From: Melanopsichium pennsylvanicum
Taxonomy: Eukaryota > Basidiomycota > Ustilaginomycetes > Ustilaginales
NCBI GenBank assembly: GCA_900208305.1
Contig: OAPG01000011.1
Span: 496,001 to 560,000 of the forward strand
Length of the DNA stretch: 64,000 nt
Direction of reading: 5' to 3'
Part shown: positions 51,464-63,933 of the stretch, piece by piece
Position numbering within the stretch: the stretch's first letter is position 1
How the letters are laid out: each line of letters begins with the position of its first letter
Translations under genes and position numbers: made by a program
The notes under the pieces: model-generated
The model's input: the letters and a program-made list of their open reading frames with translations, nothing else
The model's database searches: none
Told to the model about the DNA's origin: nothing

Positions 51464-54400
51464 TGTGAGCCACGGCTTGCTGCGACAAGGGCCGCGTCTG
51501 CGGGCGTTGTAGTGTTTCGAGAACGCAGACGCTTGCCAGACGGGACGCTTCTGATTGTGATGCGATCGGAGTTCGTTGATATGATGTATTGGCAAAGCTG
51601 GGATGCTTGATTTGTGTTCCGACTGTGAGCGTATGATCTGAGGCGTGTGTGTCAGCGATACGAAGTCGAAGCAAGCTTTTGATTTTGATGCATGCGGGCC
51701 GGCTGTATCTGTCTTGGTGTTCAAGTTGGGCTTATATGATGCAGTATGAGACCTGGTCCTTAGCGTTTCTGGGCCGCTTGCGACCTTTGTACGAAATGAA
51801 AAAGGCAATGCTTGCGATGTTGATACTTGGGTGTCGCTTTGGATGGAGACGGTCGAGTCGAGGCAAGGTCGGACGACTCGGATGCACGACTTGATAGTGT
51901 ATGTAAAGATTGGTGATTGGGCGTTAATTGCTGGATCTCCTAGAGCGCTTCTGAGCTGGGGAAGCAGAACGTTTGTATAGGGTATAAAGTCAGAAAGAAA
52001 GGTATGGGTATGAGGCATAAGCAAGTGGAGAGAAGTGAATAACCTACTGGTAGGGATGTTTGGCGACCAGATTTTGGCAAGGGCTGTGGAGCTGAGCCTT
52101 GTTGCTTGTCCGTTTGCCGGGAGGCAGGTTGGCTAGCTTGGCCATCGGGCTCTCGATGTTCAATTCTGTACCCTCGAGGCTGATGCCAAACCGCATCGTG
52201 GAGATTGTCGAAGCTTTTCAACTCTTCCTTTGAATGGCGCTTCCCGCGGTATGCTGAACGCTTTTCGATTAAGGCAGCCGATGCTGTTTCCATTTGAAGT
52301 GTTGGGCGCGCAACAAAGTTGAATTCTGAGTTGTTTCTCTGGTTTGTTTTGTTATTCGCTGCGCCTCAGAGTGCAGGATTGGCTCAAATGTTTAATTAAC
52401 AGTCTGAATACAGACAAAGTGGAATCCATATGAATATTACAAAACAGAATTAAATCGGAATTCAACTCCGTCTGTTTGTGTGTTCAAGCTGGGGCGACGC
52501 GCTTGGTCAAAAACATGTGTTTGCCCGATGCAAATGTAGAATTGAGGCGGCCACATCGAACACATGGTGTTGTATCTCAATCTAGATCGGGACATCACAT
52601 CGGGACCTTCAGTTCGTCTATCGCCGTGGCATTCTCTTTCCATGGACGCAAGGTCAGGTTACACAAATGGACTGTGTTCTGCCTTCAGAATTGACTTACA
52701 CCTGGGCTCTTTTGTGCTTGTACAGCAATCTGATCAAGCTGTGCGCCTTTTTGTGGCCATGATTTTATTCATTGTTTTTCTTCGAATTCACATAACGAGG
52801 CTACTCCGAGCGCATTCAGTACCAGCGACGTCCAGTCAGTCTCCTTTTCGCACGAGTCAACAGATCCTTATTCGTGGAGCATATAGCAGACTCGCGCAAC
52901 CGTTTCCGGTCTTCAAAAAACGGGAACAGATTGAACGATGCAACAGATACCTTAAAGCGTTAAGGAAGATGGTCGAATTGAGCAAGGATGGATGATCGAC
53001 GGAACGCATTCATGCAGGGCATGGTGAAAGTAAATAAAGCGAAACGGTTCGGCAAGCGGGCCAGGCGCAACGCCGAAAGAATGCGTGAGCTGAGGAAGTG
53101 CTATCAGCTTGCAGCCTTTGCTCCTGGCCTTGGCTTCTGCTCGTCACGCTGCCAAGAAGGGTCACATCGAAGCCGCTTGCCCGGTCTCATGCGTCCCTGG
53201 CGCGGTAAGATCCAGAATCGAAAATACTGAAGCAGAAATTATTGGAGAAATTCAAAAAAAAAAAGAGTTGAAACTGCATCACGGCGTCTCTTTCTACTGT
53301 CGAATCCCCACCAATTCTGGAACGAGAGCCAAACAAAGCAGTGGCACACGTCAAAGAAATTAACCAATGGCCTGCAAAGTCGCACCTCGACGCCCGTGCG
53401 CGCTCGGTTCCTTCCTGTTCCCTTGCGGAATGCCGTTTGCGGCTTATCGTAGTGACCATGCATTTGCAGACAACTGTTTCTGATCATCCGAGCGCGAAAG
53501 ACTGGTGGCTGAAAATGCGTGGATTCAAGATGAAATTAAGAGATGCCATAGTTGCTGCTAGAGCTTGCAGCGAGCAAGCGCTCGGTTCTGTCGGCCGACG
53601 TTGCGAGAGTGAGACGAAAGATCTCGACAAGCACGTCCGCTCCCAGCTCGTACGAAACTCGCTGCCAGATTCGAATACAGTATTGCCATTGCCGCACTGC
53701 AGACCAAATGTTGCTTGTCGGCCGTAGATCCACGATGTTGTGGTTAATGCCGACTTTCGTCGGAAAAAATTCGAGTTTGTTAGATTCGTCTATCAGATAT
53801 GCAGCAAGCGGACGTTGCCCGCCTTTTTCCAACTGTCACGCGGACGGAGTTTTTTTTTCCTCTCTCTCTTTTTTTTTTTTTTTTTTTTTTTTCTTTCTTT
53901 TTTCTTCCCTCGTCGGTACCTGTTGGCCGTTGCCGACAAGGTTTGACATCAGGAGTCACTGCTTGAATGCCAGGTGCGCCTCGTCACGTCTAGATTATTT
54001 TTCTCGACAAATTATTTATGGATTATTTACCAGCACACCTGCAGTGCTAGTTTTTGGGTCGAGTGCGGTGCCCTTCTCAGCTGCCCGGCTTGCGGTGCAC
54101 AGATGGCATGGCTGCGCTTCCATGAAGAACAGAGTTTCGAAAGGATGCCGATCTTCTGTTGGCGGTATTCGAGGTCAAGTGCCTATGTGGAGCGATGACA
54201 TGGCTCCAAAGCCCTGCATGAGTACTTACACTGTTCCAGTGCCTTTGGCCCTCCCGGCTTATCCGCTGGTCCGCTGTCCATCATACACCATCTCTGAGCA
54301 ACGATTCATACTTGTTCGCTCATCGTACTTGTCCGCAATTTGATTCATGTCTCGGTCTGGCTTGGATACCAGTCAAACAAGAGTGTATGTCTAGTGACAA

Positions 54401-55766
54401 AGACGAGGCTGGTAGCCCCTTGACAACGATGAAGCCAGTCCGTTTCGAGTTGCGATGCTGGAAAGGCAACCGGAGGAGTCACGCGCTTTCTCTCTCACAG
54501 GTTGTCCACCATGCACACTGCCTGCATCGAGAAGCACCCTATTTGTCTTTGCTCAAACTTTGCGTCGTACAATCAACACACTATAGATCGCGCAAGAGGA
54601 GGAGAGTAGCCGGCTGCGCTACCGTATATCCGCTGTGCTTCTAGCTAGCTGTGGTAGGTAGCAAATGTCGCTCAAACGGCCTAATGGACTGGCTTAAACT
54701 CAAACCGCCTGAGTTTCACCGCTTATGTTGATCGAAAAAGCAGGCGAGATTGAATTCTGCTCTAAGGACTGGTCGTCACGTCGAGACAAGCTTCGAAGGC
54801 CGTCTGTAGTGTCGTGCGTGTCGCTGAAGTGTTCACGGAGCCGAAGAAAGCCAGCCCTCCAAGATGCTCGTCTTGTGTCGAGCACCTCATCCTTAGCTCG
54901 TCCTTTTTTCACCCTGGTATCTCCAGTTCCCGCCGAGACTGTCAGAATCCGATCAAAAGAAGTCCTCGCATCTGGAATTTTCACGGTGAGTGCAGAGTGT
55001 GGGAGCCAAACTCAAAAAGTCCTCAGAGTGAGCCAGAAAAAAGGGCAAGGAAAGCTAAAGTAAAGGTAGTCGGCGCGAGGCGAAAATGAAGGATCCTGAG
55101 CTGACCTGACATGGCTGACGTTCCCAAACACACGTTAAGGCCCTCTATCAGGGCCGCCCACCTTTGCGTCAACTCAATCCAACGCCAACGCATAATCAAC
55201 TGCCCTCATCCAATTTCTCCTCGCCCCGTCTCCTTGGGTCTTACATCCGGCCGGACCCCTTGTGCCTCCTCATTTAACCTTGACCTAAACCTATTCACTC
55301 ACGCTCGACACGTTTGGGTTGCTTTTCCAAGATTGACCTTTTTCCATCCGAAATTGATGCTCCCCTCTTTCCATGTCGCAAGGGCCCGACCGCGCTTCCG
55401 CTCTGATATCGCCCCATTCTCGCTCGCTTCACATCCGTAATCACAACACAAACATCGACCCGACTCGTGTGTCTGTTCATCCTCGATTCCAACTCAATAT
55501 TCGCAATGCTTTCCCACATCTTTTTACCACCTCTCTTGTGCCGCGCTGCGCCGCCCCCCTCCCCTCCCCTACCCGCCACGCCACCTCTTTTCTCTTGCCT
55601 GAAGCCCTCCTTACACAGCAACCTCTTCGCACATTTCTCGCTGCGCTCCATACCACCCGAATCACGCTCAGCCGCTCAAAATTGCGTATAAAGTAGCTCC
55701 CCCTCACCTTGCAATCCGCGTTTCCCTCTTCCTCCTTTACAACCATCACCTCAAACAGCACTCAAC
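51464..55766. other. About 4.3-kb region without recognisable genes upstream of histone H3
   Basis: Left end is the open 5' extension of the Cdh1 frame (to 52024), probably leader. Beyond it are small frames. One, 52564-52995 (143 aa, one hydrophobic stretch RLFVAMILFIVFLRIHI), has an ATG and a plausible membrane segment but no known family. A T run lies at about 53863-53892. The stretch towards 55766 is C/T-rich. No H4 gene partner to H3 was found. Confidence 0.4.
55687..55693 (+). promoter_or_regulatory. Putative TATA box of histone H3
   Basis: TATAAAG, about 80 bp before a good donor (GTATGT at 55767). With a start site roughly 30 bp downstream it would give a short first exon of the H3 transcript. 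Inference from motif and position. Confidence 0.45.
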
Positions 55767-57033
<1,267 letters not shown>

Positions 57034-57676
57034 ATGTTCCACTCTGTTCAGCCTTTACTTGCAAAGTTGTAACATTAGTCGATTGTCTCTCTCGTCGTTC
57101 CTAGCCTCGTAATCTGTTGTCGCTCCTATCTTTCGCAACGCTCCTCAGCTCAGTCCCTGCACCAATGTGAGTGGTTCTTTGATGCCGAGAGCAATCTTGT
57201 ATACCTCTCTGCTCGAAAGCGATTCGGCAATTTAGCAGTATTTGACCTCTTTCCCCACTCGTGATGTGGATGATTTTGGCTGAGTTTGGTGAGTGCCGAT
57301 GAGAGAGAGGCAGAAAGACAGTGTGTGGTTCAAGTTACTACTATCATATAATTACTTTACTATCATATAATTACTTTGAGCCTGCTGAGTTTTGGTGTGG
57401 AATTTGGATGCGTCACTCGGAGGCGGATTATGGCAACAGGCATGCGCAGTTTCACGCACACACACCAACCGCAGAGCGCTCTCCGCCTGTCTTTACCTTT
57501 TTTTCTCTTTTTCGTTTGAGCTTTCGTTCCACGCAGGGACCACACTCGATTTGGCACTTTTGGTGCTTTTCTTGTGCACGTCCTTCCTTGACTTTCTCTC
57601 CCCATCTCCCCATCTCCCCATCCTCGCCATCTTTGCCATCGACGCTTGTCAATCGTCCAACAAGACGCTATCGGGG
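57034..57676. other. Intergenic between histone H3 and lunapark gene
   Basis: 643 bp with the H3 3' UTR and the lunapark promoter. A 21-base unit (ttactatcatataattacttt) occurs twice between about 57336 and 57377. Confidence 0.6.
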
Positions 57677-59077
57677 ATGGGTGTCTTCAACGCCCTGGTA
57701 TCCGGCTCTTTCCTACCATGGAGGCGAGCCAACAGGGAAACAGACTACGAAACCGTCCTTTCTCGACTTGAAGACGAAATCACCTCGGTTCAATCCCGCC
57801 TCACCCAGATTCGTCTGCGAGAACGACGGGCCTCTGTCACACTTACACTTCAAGCATTTTTTCTCTGGGCCATTTACACCGCCGTCTGCTGGTTCTTCGG
57901 GCTGCTCACACTGCGGCGTCCACATCACCAAGTAGCTCAAGATGCGTGGGGTAGAGGTAAATTCATCGGTGTATGGCTCCCAGTGGTGGGTAGTCCAATG
58001 CTGATCATTTCGACCAGGAGGATCGTCAGGTGGTGGTACAGGAGGATCGGCGCGGCTGAAGACAAGCATCTGATCGATCTGAAAAGGCAGAAACGCGAAA
58101 AGATCGACGAGATCAAAAGGGCGACCAAGTATGACCACCTGCGCATGCTGTTGGAAAAGTACGACGAGGCGTCAGCCAAGGCTGCTATTCCAGATGCAAT
58201 GTCAACACCCACCAAAGGCAAGTCATCCTCCAAAGCTGGGACGCCCAAGAACGCTTCTCCAGCATCAGCAACCAACACTCCTCAGCAGCAGCGTCACACG
58301 CTCTCACCGGCAAACAATATCACCATCCCAGAAGAGGTGAGACAGCGTCAACGAGCAGCGATCTTGCGAGATTTGGAATCGCTCGGTCCAGCAAATCCTT
58401 CTCCAGCCAGCTTTCAGGAGCAAGGGAAAGAGAGACGCCGAGACATCCTTTTGCGTCAATTGGAAACTCTCGGCAGCCCGGGCTCTGGCATCGGTAGTGG
58501 TGTACACGCTGCCCAAATCCGTCCATTCGCTGCACCCGTAGCGCTACCAAAAACATGGATGGACAAGTTGGCAGATGCGATCCTTGGCGCAGACCCTTCG
58601 GCCACTGGACCCGAACAAAAGTATGCCCTCATCTGTGCTAAATGCCATGCGCACAACGGTTTGGCGCTTAGAGAGGAGTTCAACGAGGTCCAATACATTT
58701 GTCCGCACTGCGGCATGTTCAACTCCCGCCGTCCGAGCAGCCGCCCTGTCAGCTCTCCATTCAATGCCCCTACGAGCAGCCAGAACCTCAGAAGCCAGGT
58801 CACTGGTGCTAGGTCTGGGAACAACACTTTCGGCCAGCCGAATGAGACACCAAGCAAGCCAAGCAGAACCGAGGGGAGCAGGCTCAAATTGCGTGCGGAT
58901 GAAAGCAGTGATGACGATCATGGAGCAGATGACGAAGACAGACCACCAAAGGCGACTTTGCAGGAAGAGACGCTGATGGACAAAAAGGAGGATGCCAGGG
59001 AGGCCCGTTTCAAGTCTCTGCGGGCCAGGAAGTCGTCCAGTAAGGACACAGACGGGATGGAGATGGACGAGGATTGA
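57677..59077 (+). CDS. LNP1: Lunapark (Lnp1) endoplasmic reticulum junction protein
   Basis: 466 aa from MGVFNALVSGSFLPWRR (ATG at 57677, the first in frame; the frame is open 95 codons further 5' without ATG). A coiled coil (DYETVLSRLEDEITSVQSRL) precedes two membrane segments (FFLWAIYTAVCWFFGLL and KFIGVWLPVVGSPMLII) and a second coiled coil (KRQKREKIDEIKRATKYDHL). A C4 zinc ribbon lies at about residues 320-350: ALICAKCHAHNGLALREE..ICPHCGMFN. The C-terminus is acidic (DESSDDDHGADDEDR and ending EMDED). Lunapark stabilises three-way ER tubule junctions together with atlastin/Sey1. The short loop between the membrane segments and both zinc CxxC pairs fit the family. Confidence 0.94.
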   Translation: MGVFNALVSGSFLPWRRANRETDYETVLSRLEDEITSVQSRLTQIRLRERRASVTLTLQAFFLWAIYTAVCWFFGLLTLRRPHHQVAQDAWGRGKFIGVWLPVVGSPMLIISTRRIVRWWYRRIGAAEDKHLIDLKRQKREKIDEIKRATKYDHLRMLLEKYDEASAKAAIPDAMSTPTKGKSSSKAGTPKNASPASATNTPQQQRHTLSPANNITIPEEVRQRQRAAILRDLESLGPANPSPASFQEQGKERRRDILLRQLETLGSPGSGIGSGVHAAQIRPFAAPVALPKTWMDKLADAILGADPSATGPEQKYALICAKCHAHNGLALREEFNEVQYICPHCGMFNSRRPSSRPVSSPFNAPTSSQNLRSQVTGARSGNNTFGQPNETPSKPSRTEGSRLKLRADESSDDDHGADDEDRPPKATLQEETLMDKKEDAREARFKSLRARKSSSKDTDGMEMDED

Positions 59078-59308
59078 AAGGCTTGTGCTTTCAGCCCCAA
59101 GACCCCGACTTGGAAATCAAGGTTTCTTTGCATCTTGTTCAGCTTTGCGCAGTCGAACGCAACCATACACAAAAGGCAAAGGGTCACAACGTCACACCCA
59201 CGTACACACATCCAAAATTGCTTGCACCTGTCTGAACCTCCGATGCGCAACCTGAGAGATTATGATATCAAAAGAGGAGAGTGCATGCTACAATCGCTTC
59301 TGAGGTAG

Positions 59309-60562
59309 TCACTCGTAAGCAGAATCCAAGATCCCTTTCACACCTTGCCAGAACTCTCCACCCTTCTCGTCCTCGCCCGTGACCTTTGTCGCCACCACCT
59401 CGGTCTCCTCCCTTCCCAAGCCGCATCCTTTCAGTGTCGAGTGCAGTCCGAGATCATCTACGAGCTTCTGGATTGCGTCTCCTACCAGAGAAACTTTGTT
59501 CCTCAGCTCCTGCAACTGTTGCTCACTTATGTTCTTCTCAGAAATGGTACCAACCGGCGCACCTAGGGGAGTAGGGGAAGGGTTGTAAGGAGCAGGGATG
59601 AACGGTAGAGAATCGGCAAGGTTTTGCAGATGCAATAAAGGAGTGTGCTTCCATTGACTCATGAACTTGACCGTGGGGCCGAGCGTTATGCAACTCGTGA
59701 TACCATGTCCGATACCGTAGGTCGCTCCGAGTTTGTGTCCTAGGCCATGACTGAGACCGAGAGCGCCCATTCTAGCTTCGGGCCAGAGACTGTTAAAACA
59801 AGCCAACTGCAGCCTCTGCCTGACATCTACATCCTTGGCATCTTTCTTGGAAAGCGGCAGATACGTGAACAGCTCCCTGATGGCGCTCTGAACACTAGAC
59901 CTGACGAGTGGATGCGTATCGGGCCTGTAAAGATACTCTACGGCGTGATCGAGTGCTCGGATACCCGTGGAGAGCCAAAGTTTCTCGGGTGTATGCAGGC
60001 TCAACTCGGCATCATAAATGATGGCACGGGGAACGAGGTTTCGGCTCGACACACCGATCTTGTGACCGTCGTCAGACTTGAATCCTGCATTCTGGGTTGT
60101 CTCGGCAACACTGAGCGTGGTAGGAACAGCAATGGTAGGGATGAAAAGATCGGGATGGGTAGCAGGATCCCGAGCACTCTGCTCTCCATGCTCCTCTTGA
60201 TGACGGTAGAAGCTCACTGCTTTTGCAGCGTCGATAGGCGAGCCTCCACCAACAGCGACAATCACATCGGCGTTGGATTTCTTGATACGCTCCACGGCTT
60301 CGCGAATGCCAGCAACAGGAGCATGCTCGCCAATATCGTAGTACGTCTCACCAGAGTAGTAGCCATGCGAGTCTAGGATCGATTGGATGTTGGTGATGAC
60401 CGAGGTTTTGGTGGCGAGAGATTTGCCTGTAAGGATGAAGGCTTTCTTGTTCTTGAGGTTGAGCGTCTCGATGGCGGATGGCAGCGATGAAGAGATGGTG
60501 CCGGGCCCAAAGTGCACCGCTTGGAGGAGTGTGTTGCGATAAATTCCGGCAGGAGCAACCAT
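59309..60562 (-). CDS. Iron-containing alcohol dehydrogenase family (maleylacetate reductase-like)
   Basis: 417-aa intronless protein, convergent with lunapark (231 bp apart). The N-terminal Rossmann part shows TGKSLATKT and VAVGGGSPIDAAKAV (the GGGSxxDxAK nucleotide signature), then AVPTTLSVAETTQNAGFK. The metal site has Asp (PRAIIYDAELS) and three His (IRALDHAVEYL; LSHGLGHKLGATYG; IGHGITSCITL), all expected iron or zinc ligands. Related enzymes are maleylacetate reductases and hydroxyacid-oxoacid transhydrogenase-like proteins; the Thr/Thr-Ser-rich loop after the VPTTLSVAE part resembles the maleylacetate reductase group, which completes aromatic degradation. Without a catechol dioxygenase neighbour the substrate is left open. 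The last ~60 residues are a variable tail. Confidence 0.87.
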   Translation of the reverse strand: MVAPAGIYRNTLLQAVHFGPGTISSSLPSAIETLNLKNKKAFILTGKSLATKTSVITNIQSILDSHGYYSGETYYDIGEHAPVAGIREAVERIKKSNADVIVAVGGGSPIDAAKAVSFYRHQEEHGEQSARDPATHPDLFIPTIAVPTTLSVAETTQNAGFKSDDGHKIGVSSRNLVPRAIIYDAELSLHTPEKLWLSTGIRALDHAVEYLYRPDTHPLVRSSVQSAIRELFTYLPLSKKDAKDVDVRQRLQLACFNSLWPEARMGALGLSHGLGHKLGATYGIGHGITSCITLGPTVKFMSQWKHTPLLHLQNLADSLPFIPAPYNPSPTPLGAPVGTISEKNISEQQLQELRNKVSLVGDAIQKLVDDLGLHSTLKGCGLGREETEVVATKVTGEDEKGGEFWQGVKGILDSAYE

Positions 60563-61312
60563 AATTGCGAATGTTCGTGGTGCGAGGTCAAGGGAACACT
60601 GAAATGTGATCAGCGCTTTGGTTCAAGGTAGTGATAGCGAAGATGCTTGACAGGGAGGGGATAAACAACGAGTGCGTACTTGAGTGCTTGAGATCCTAAA
60701 TAAAAGGAGGCAGTCAAGTGTCAACCGCCACAAAGCGGCCAAAGCGCGGACATAAGAAAGACAGATGATTCGAGCAAGGTCGGTAGACTCATGCGCATTT
60801 ACTCCACACCTTAGCCGCTATGTCGTCATGGACCTCCTTCCTCATGAGCACAACTTGACAACTTCCCATCCACGTCTTTGCGATTTCAGAAGCCCCCATG
60901 CTCATCTTCATCGCAAATACCATCACAAGTATTTGGTCATTCTTCCATTGAACAACATGTGTTGTGGCCATTCTCAAGCGCAGGACAAGTTGCAGGCCAA
61001 CCAGAGCAAATGGATAGCCGTACCTGCATAGTGTTTGACCCGTTGTGGATAGAATGGCCCAAGGTGGAAACACCAAAAAAAGTCCAAAGTGTTCATTCTC
61101 AATTTTCCTGTACAGCAATTCTTTCTCAATCTCATTCTTCCTTTCCTTTTGCTGCACCCTCTTGCTGTCTTTCTGGCACTCTGATGGGGCCAAAGCCTGT
61201 CAGGGGGGTGTATGCCAAATCAAACCAATGATTCTATCCTGTTTCCCTTTGAGACCCAGTAAAAGATGTTGCTCTATTGGATTTTGACACAAGTTCTGGT
61301 GGAAATGATGAT
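60563..61312. other. Upstream region of the iron-ADH gene
   Basis: 0.75 kb with the promoter of the iron-type ADH. No gene recognised before the repeat element that starts at 61313. Confidence 0.5.
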
Positions 61313-61806
61313 GTTAAGGCTGTAGGGTCTAGGTACCGCGGGGCGGCTACAGCCGGGATAGGGTCTACGGGTACGGAGAGGTCGTAGGCGTAGGCGACAC
61401 AGGCGGTCGGGGGTCAGAGCACACTACTGCGTTGCTATAGAGCTAACTAAGTAATACATGCGACGAGGTCCGGAGGCAACCTCATGTCAGGCGGGGGCGG
61501 GGTGGTAAGGTACAAGAGCTATCGGCCACCTCCCACCACGGCGTTACAATGTTAGGTTGCCGACGGTCGTATTCTGCGTACGGAGGGGCCAGCCGCGGTT
61601 GGGCGGCAGGAGGATTGTGTTAGGCCGACCGCTCCGCTGCGAGGGGTCCGGAGAGGGTCGGTCGGGGCCCGATCACGACGATCGCTCAATCGGGAGGAGG
61701 GCCGAGCGCCCCCTCTTTGGACTCCGGTTGGTAGGCACTAACACATACCTGGCTGCCCTGACCAGTTGTAGCAGCAGTGCAGTAACTCAGACCCTACAAC
61801 CTTAAC
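61313..61806. mobile_element. 494-bp element with terminal inverted repeats (MITE or solo LTR)
   Basis: The left end reads GTTAAGGCTGTAGGGTCT and the right end AGACCCTACAACCTTAAC, perfect inverse complements apart from one base. The interior is GC-rich, unlike its flanks, and lacks a long frame. If one base is added at the left, the ends become TGTTAAGG..CCTTAACT, close to LTR-type TG..CA termini with one substitution. I see no clear target-site duplication, so the element is old or the ends are not exact. A tRNA gene lies 245 bp away. Confidence 0.65.
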
Positions 61807-62050
61807 TTGCCAGCCATAGCTGCTTGCAGTATCTAGAACCTACAGTCTTGAGACACAGCCAAGAGAGAATTGCAGTGATGCTTTGTGAGGTTTTCAATCA
61901 AGCTCAAATTATGGAGTGCAGCCATTCTTGCGCAGGTAAGAGAGTGACAGTACAATGCACATCATGCGCAACAGCATTACCTCTTGAGAATAACAGCTCA
62001 AGCTGGAAAGCACTGACAAACAGCAAAGAAAATGTTTTTAAAAAAGTATG
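61807..62050. other. Short intergenic before tRNA-Glu
   Basis: No gene recognised. The tRNA terminator lies at its right end. Confidence 0.4.
62040..62045 (-). terminator. Pol III terminator of tRNA-Glu
   Basis: Six T in the transcript strand beginning six bases after the tRNA 3' end. It fits the usual poly-T Pol III stop. Confidence 0.75.
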
Positions 62051-62151
62051 TTCCCTGCCGGGGAATCGAACCCCGATCTCAGCTGCTTTAGAGTGATATA
62101 TTAATTCACCGTCTTGAAAAAGCCGTATCTTGACCGTTAGACGAACAAGGA
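62051..62151 (-). tRNA. tRNA-Glu(UUC) with an intron of about 29 nt
   Basis: The minus strand folds as a tRNA: acceptor TCCTTGT pairing with GCAGGGA plus discriminator A, D arm GTCTAACGGTCAAGAT, anticodon stem CGGCT paired with AGCTG, loop TTTTCA with anticodon TTC, T arm CGGGG-TTCGATT-CCCCG. An intron of roughly 29 nt (starting with AGACGGTGAATT) lies at the canonical position one base 3' of the anticodon. The mature sequence resembles other eukaryotic tRNA-Glu genes, with internal A and B boxes intact (GGTTCGATTCC). Splice sites are inferred from pairing of 27-31 with 39-43. Confidence 0.9.
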
Positions 62152-62601
62152 CGTTCTTGTTGGATGTGTACGCAACAAGAAACAATTTAAACTACACAAT
62201 TTAGTCATCTTCACCGATTCTTTTTGCAGCTGCTGTCGTTAGTTCTACTAAAATCATAGGCGCAAAAACATAGATGCTGAGCGGCTTGATCTGGATGGTT
62301 GCCGACGCAAATGTATCTTGACCATTCAACGAACTGGGACTCATCACGGCGAGAAGGCCTACAGCAATGTGTGTATCAGTCTGAGACAGAGTAAAAAACA
62401 CTCCTCGAACACACTGCGGGCCTGCGGACGTACCAATCGCATAAAGACGAAATCTTGTGACTGCAGGTGGGGGAGAGTCTGTCTCAAAGCAAGAAATTTC
62501 GGCTTTCTGACTCTCTCTCTCACACACACATATCTGTGCGTGAATTTAGATGCGATTACGACAAGATGTACAGAGACACAACGATTAGAGACGCTGCAGG
62601 T
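62152..62601. other. Intergenic between tRNA-Glu and QCR8
   Basis: The QCR8 3' UTR should be here. A TCTC/CACA run lies at 62511-62530. No gene recognised. Confidence 0.5.
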
Positions 62602-63853
62602 TTACTCGTCGTGACCGTGCTCGAGGTGACCGGCTTTGGAATTGTAGTAGGCATTCTTGCTCTTGGCCCAGGCAATGAGGCCATAACCTGTTGAGTGGAC
62701 ATGTGCATAGCATCATCACAAGCATCACCATAGATTTGCCGTTTCACCGAATTTGTAAATGGAGCCGTGCCGGTAAGATGACCATATCACAACATAATCG
62801 CATCAACGTACCAACCAAATTGTGATGAAGAGCATGGAAAAAACGAAACGTGTCAGCAAACAGAATCGATCATCGTAAAAGAGTGGAAATGCGGATCAAG
62901 GTCGGTGATTAGGGCGAATAACGTACCGGCAGCGAAAGGAACAGCAAAGTAAGGAGCCTGCTGCATGATACGCTTGAAACCGTAGAAGATGTAAGAGTGG
63001 AGAGCACCCTTCATAGCATTCTGTTGGAAAGGAGAGACAGAATACTGGATGATACCCTTCTGGGCTGGGCCGCCCATGTCACCCCACCAGCCCATCTATT
63101 GTGATTTGGCGCGGTATCGCAACGACATGAGCGAAGTGCAAGTCATATTGAATGTGGTAGAGGGCCGTTAAGGTTGGTGAAGTAGTGTCGAGAGGCGTAT
63201 CATCGTTGGAAGCGACGTTGTTGAAAGTATGTGTGGTTTTCGAAGGTCGAGTAGATCAGTGAAAGGCCGTAATAAAGTATCATTGGATGATCATAATCCG
63301 TGCATGCGAGCAAGAGTAATTGCGGAGATAGCGAGAGAGAGCATGTGAAGAGATGTCCACGAGTCGCGAAGTGCGGGTTTTGCGCGAGTGCGCAAGAAGC
63401 GAGCGAGCGAGCGGTGATTCGAGCGTAGGCGGATCCGATTGAGTATTTGCGATACCGGATGTGAGTTTGATTGAGCATAGGAGTGCAGTTGTCAAGAAAT
63501 GAGAGGAACAGCGACCAGCGTGGGTTAGAGATAGAAGAAGTTGATTGTACGGATTGTCAGTGGACTGCATCTTCACCATGAACAAAGGGGCTGCCACGCA
63601 GAATCCTGGAACACCTTGCACCTTTTCTACCTTTCCATGTTTCAATCTTTTTTTTTTTTTCCCGAGCTTGCGCTATGTCGTACTTTGTCCAGTATGATAT
63701 TGACGTTTGGCGAACTCTAGCGTTATTCATCTAGCAAAGCTGCGAAACCTGCATGCTTCTGGTACGACCACGGATCCTACTGCGCTAGGTGGGAGCACTT
63801 ACGTATTTCTTGCCCGTGGGCATGCCTGAGAATGAGACCTGAGATGCGCGCAT
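62602..63853 (-). CDS. QCR8: Ubiquinol-cytochrome c reductase subunit Qcr8, three exons
   Basis: Exons (minus) are 63853-63803, 63095-62927 and 62687-62602, giving 101 aa, the usual Qcr8 length. Exon 1 is MRASQVSFSGMPTGKKY, followed by a 707-nt intron (GTAAGT..AATAG), then MGWWGDMGGPAQKGIIQYSVSP, the family's N-terminal signature, and KRIMQQAPYFAVPFAAG; the last intron (239 nt, GTACGT..AACAG) joins G|GT to read FAAGYGLIAWAKSKNAYYNSKAGHLEHGHDE. That Y-G/A-I-x-W-A-K-x-x-N-A-Y-x-N-S-K-A-G-H stretch is diagnostic. Qcr8 is a one-pass membrane subunit near the Qo/Qi region of complex III. The long first intron is unusual for this window. Confidence 0.93.
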
Positions 63854-63933
63854 GATTGAATAAATCAGTACGATGTGTGATGAAGGTGATGTCTTAGGTG
63901 AAAAGAGGATGTAAGGTGACAGCGACGACGACG

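Noticed and set aside
52564..52995. 143-aa frame with one hydrophobic stretch
   Set aside because: No recognisable family, no intron signals, poor context; noted under the intergenic region only.
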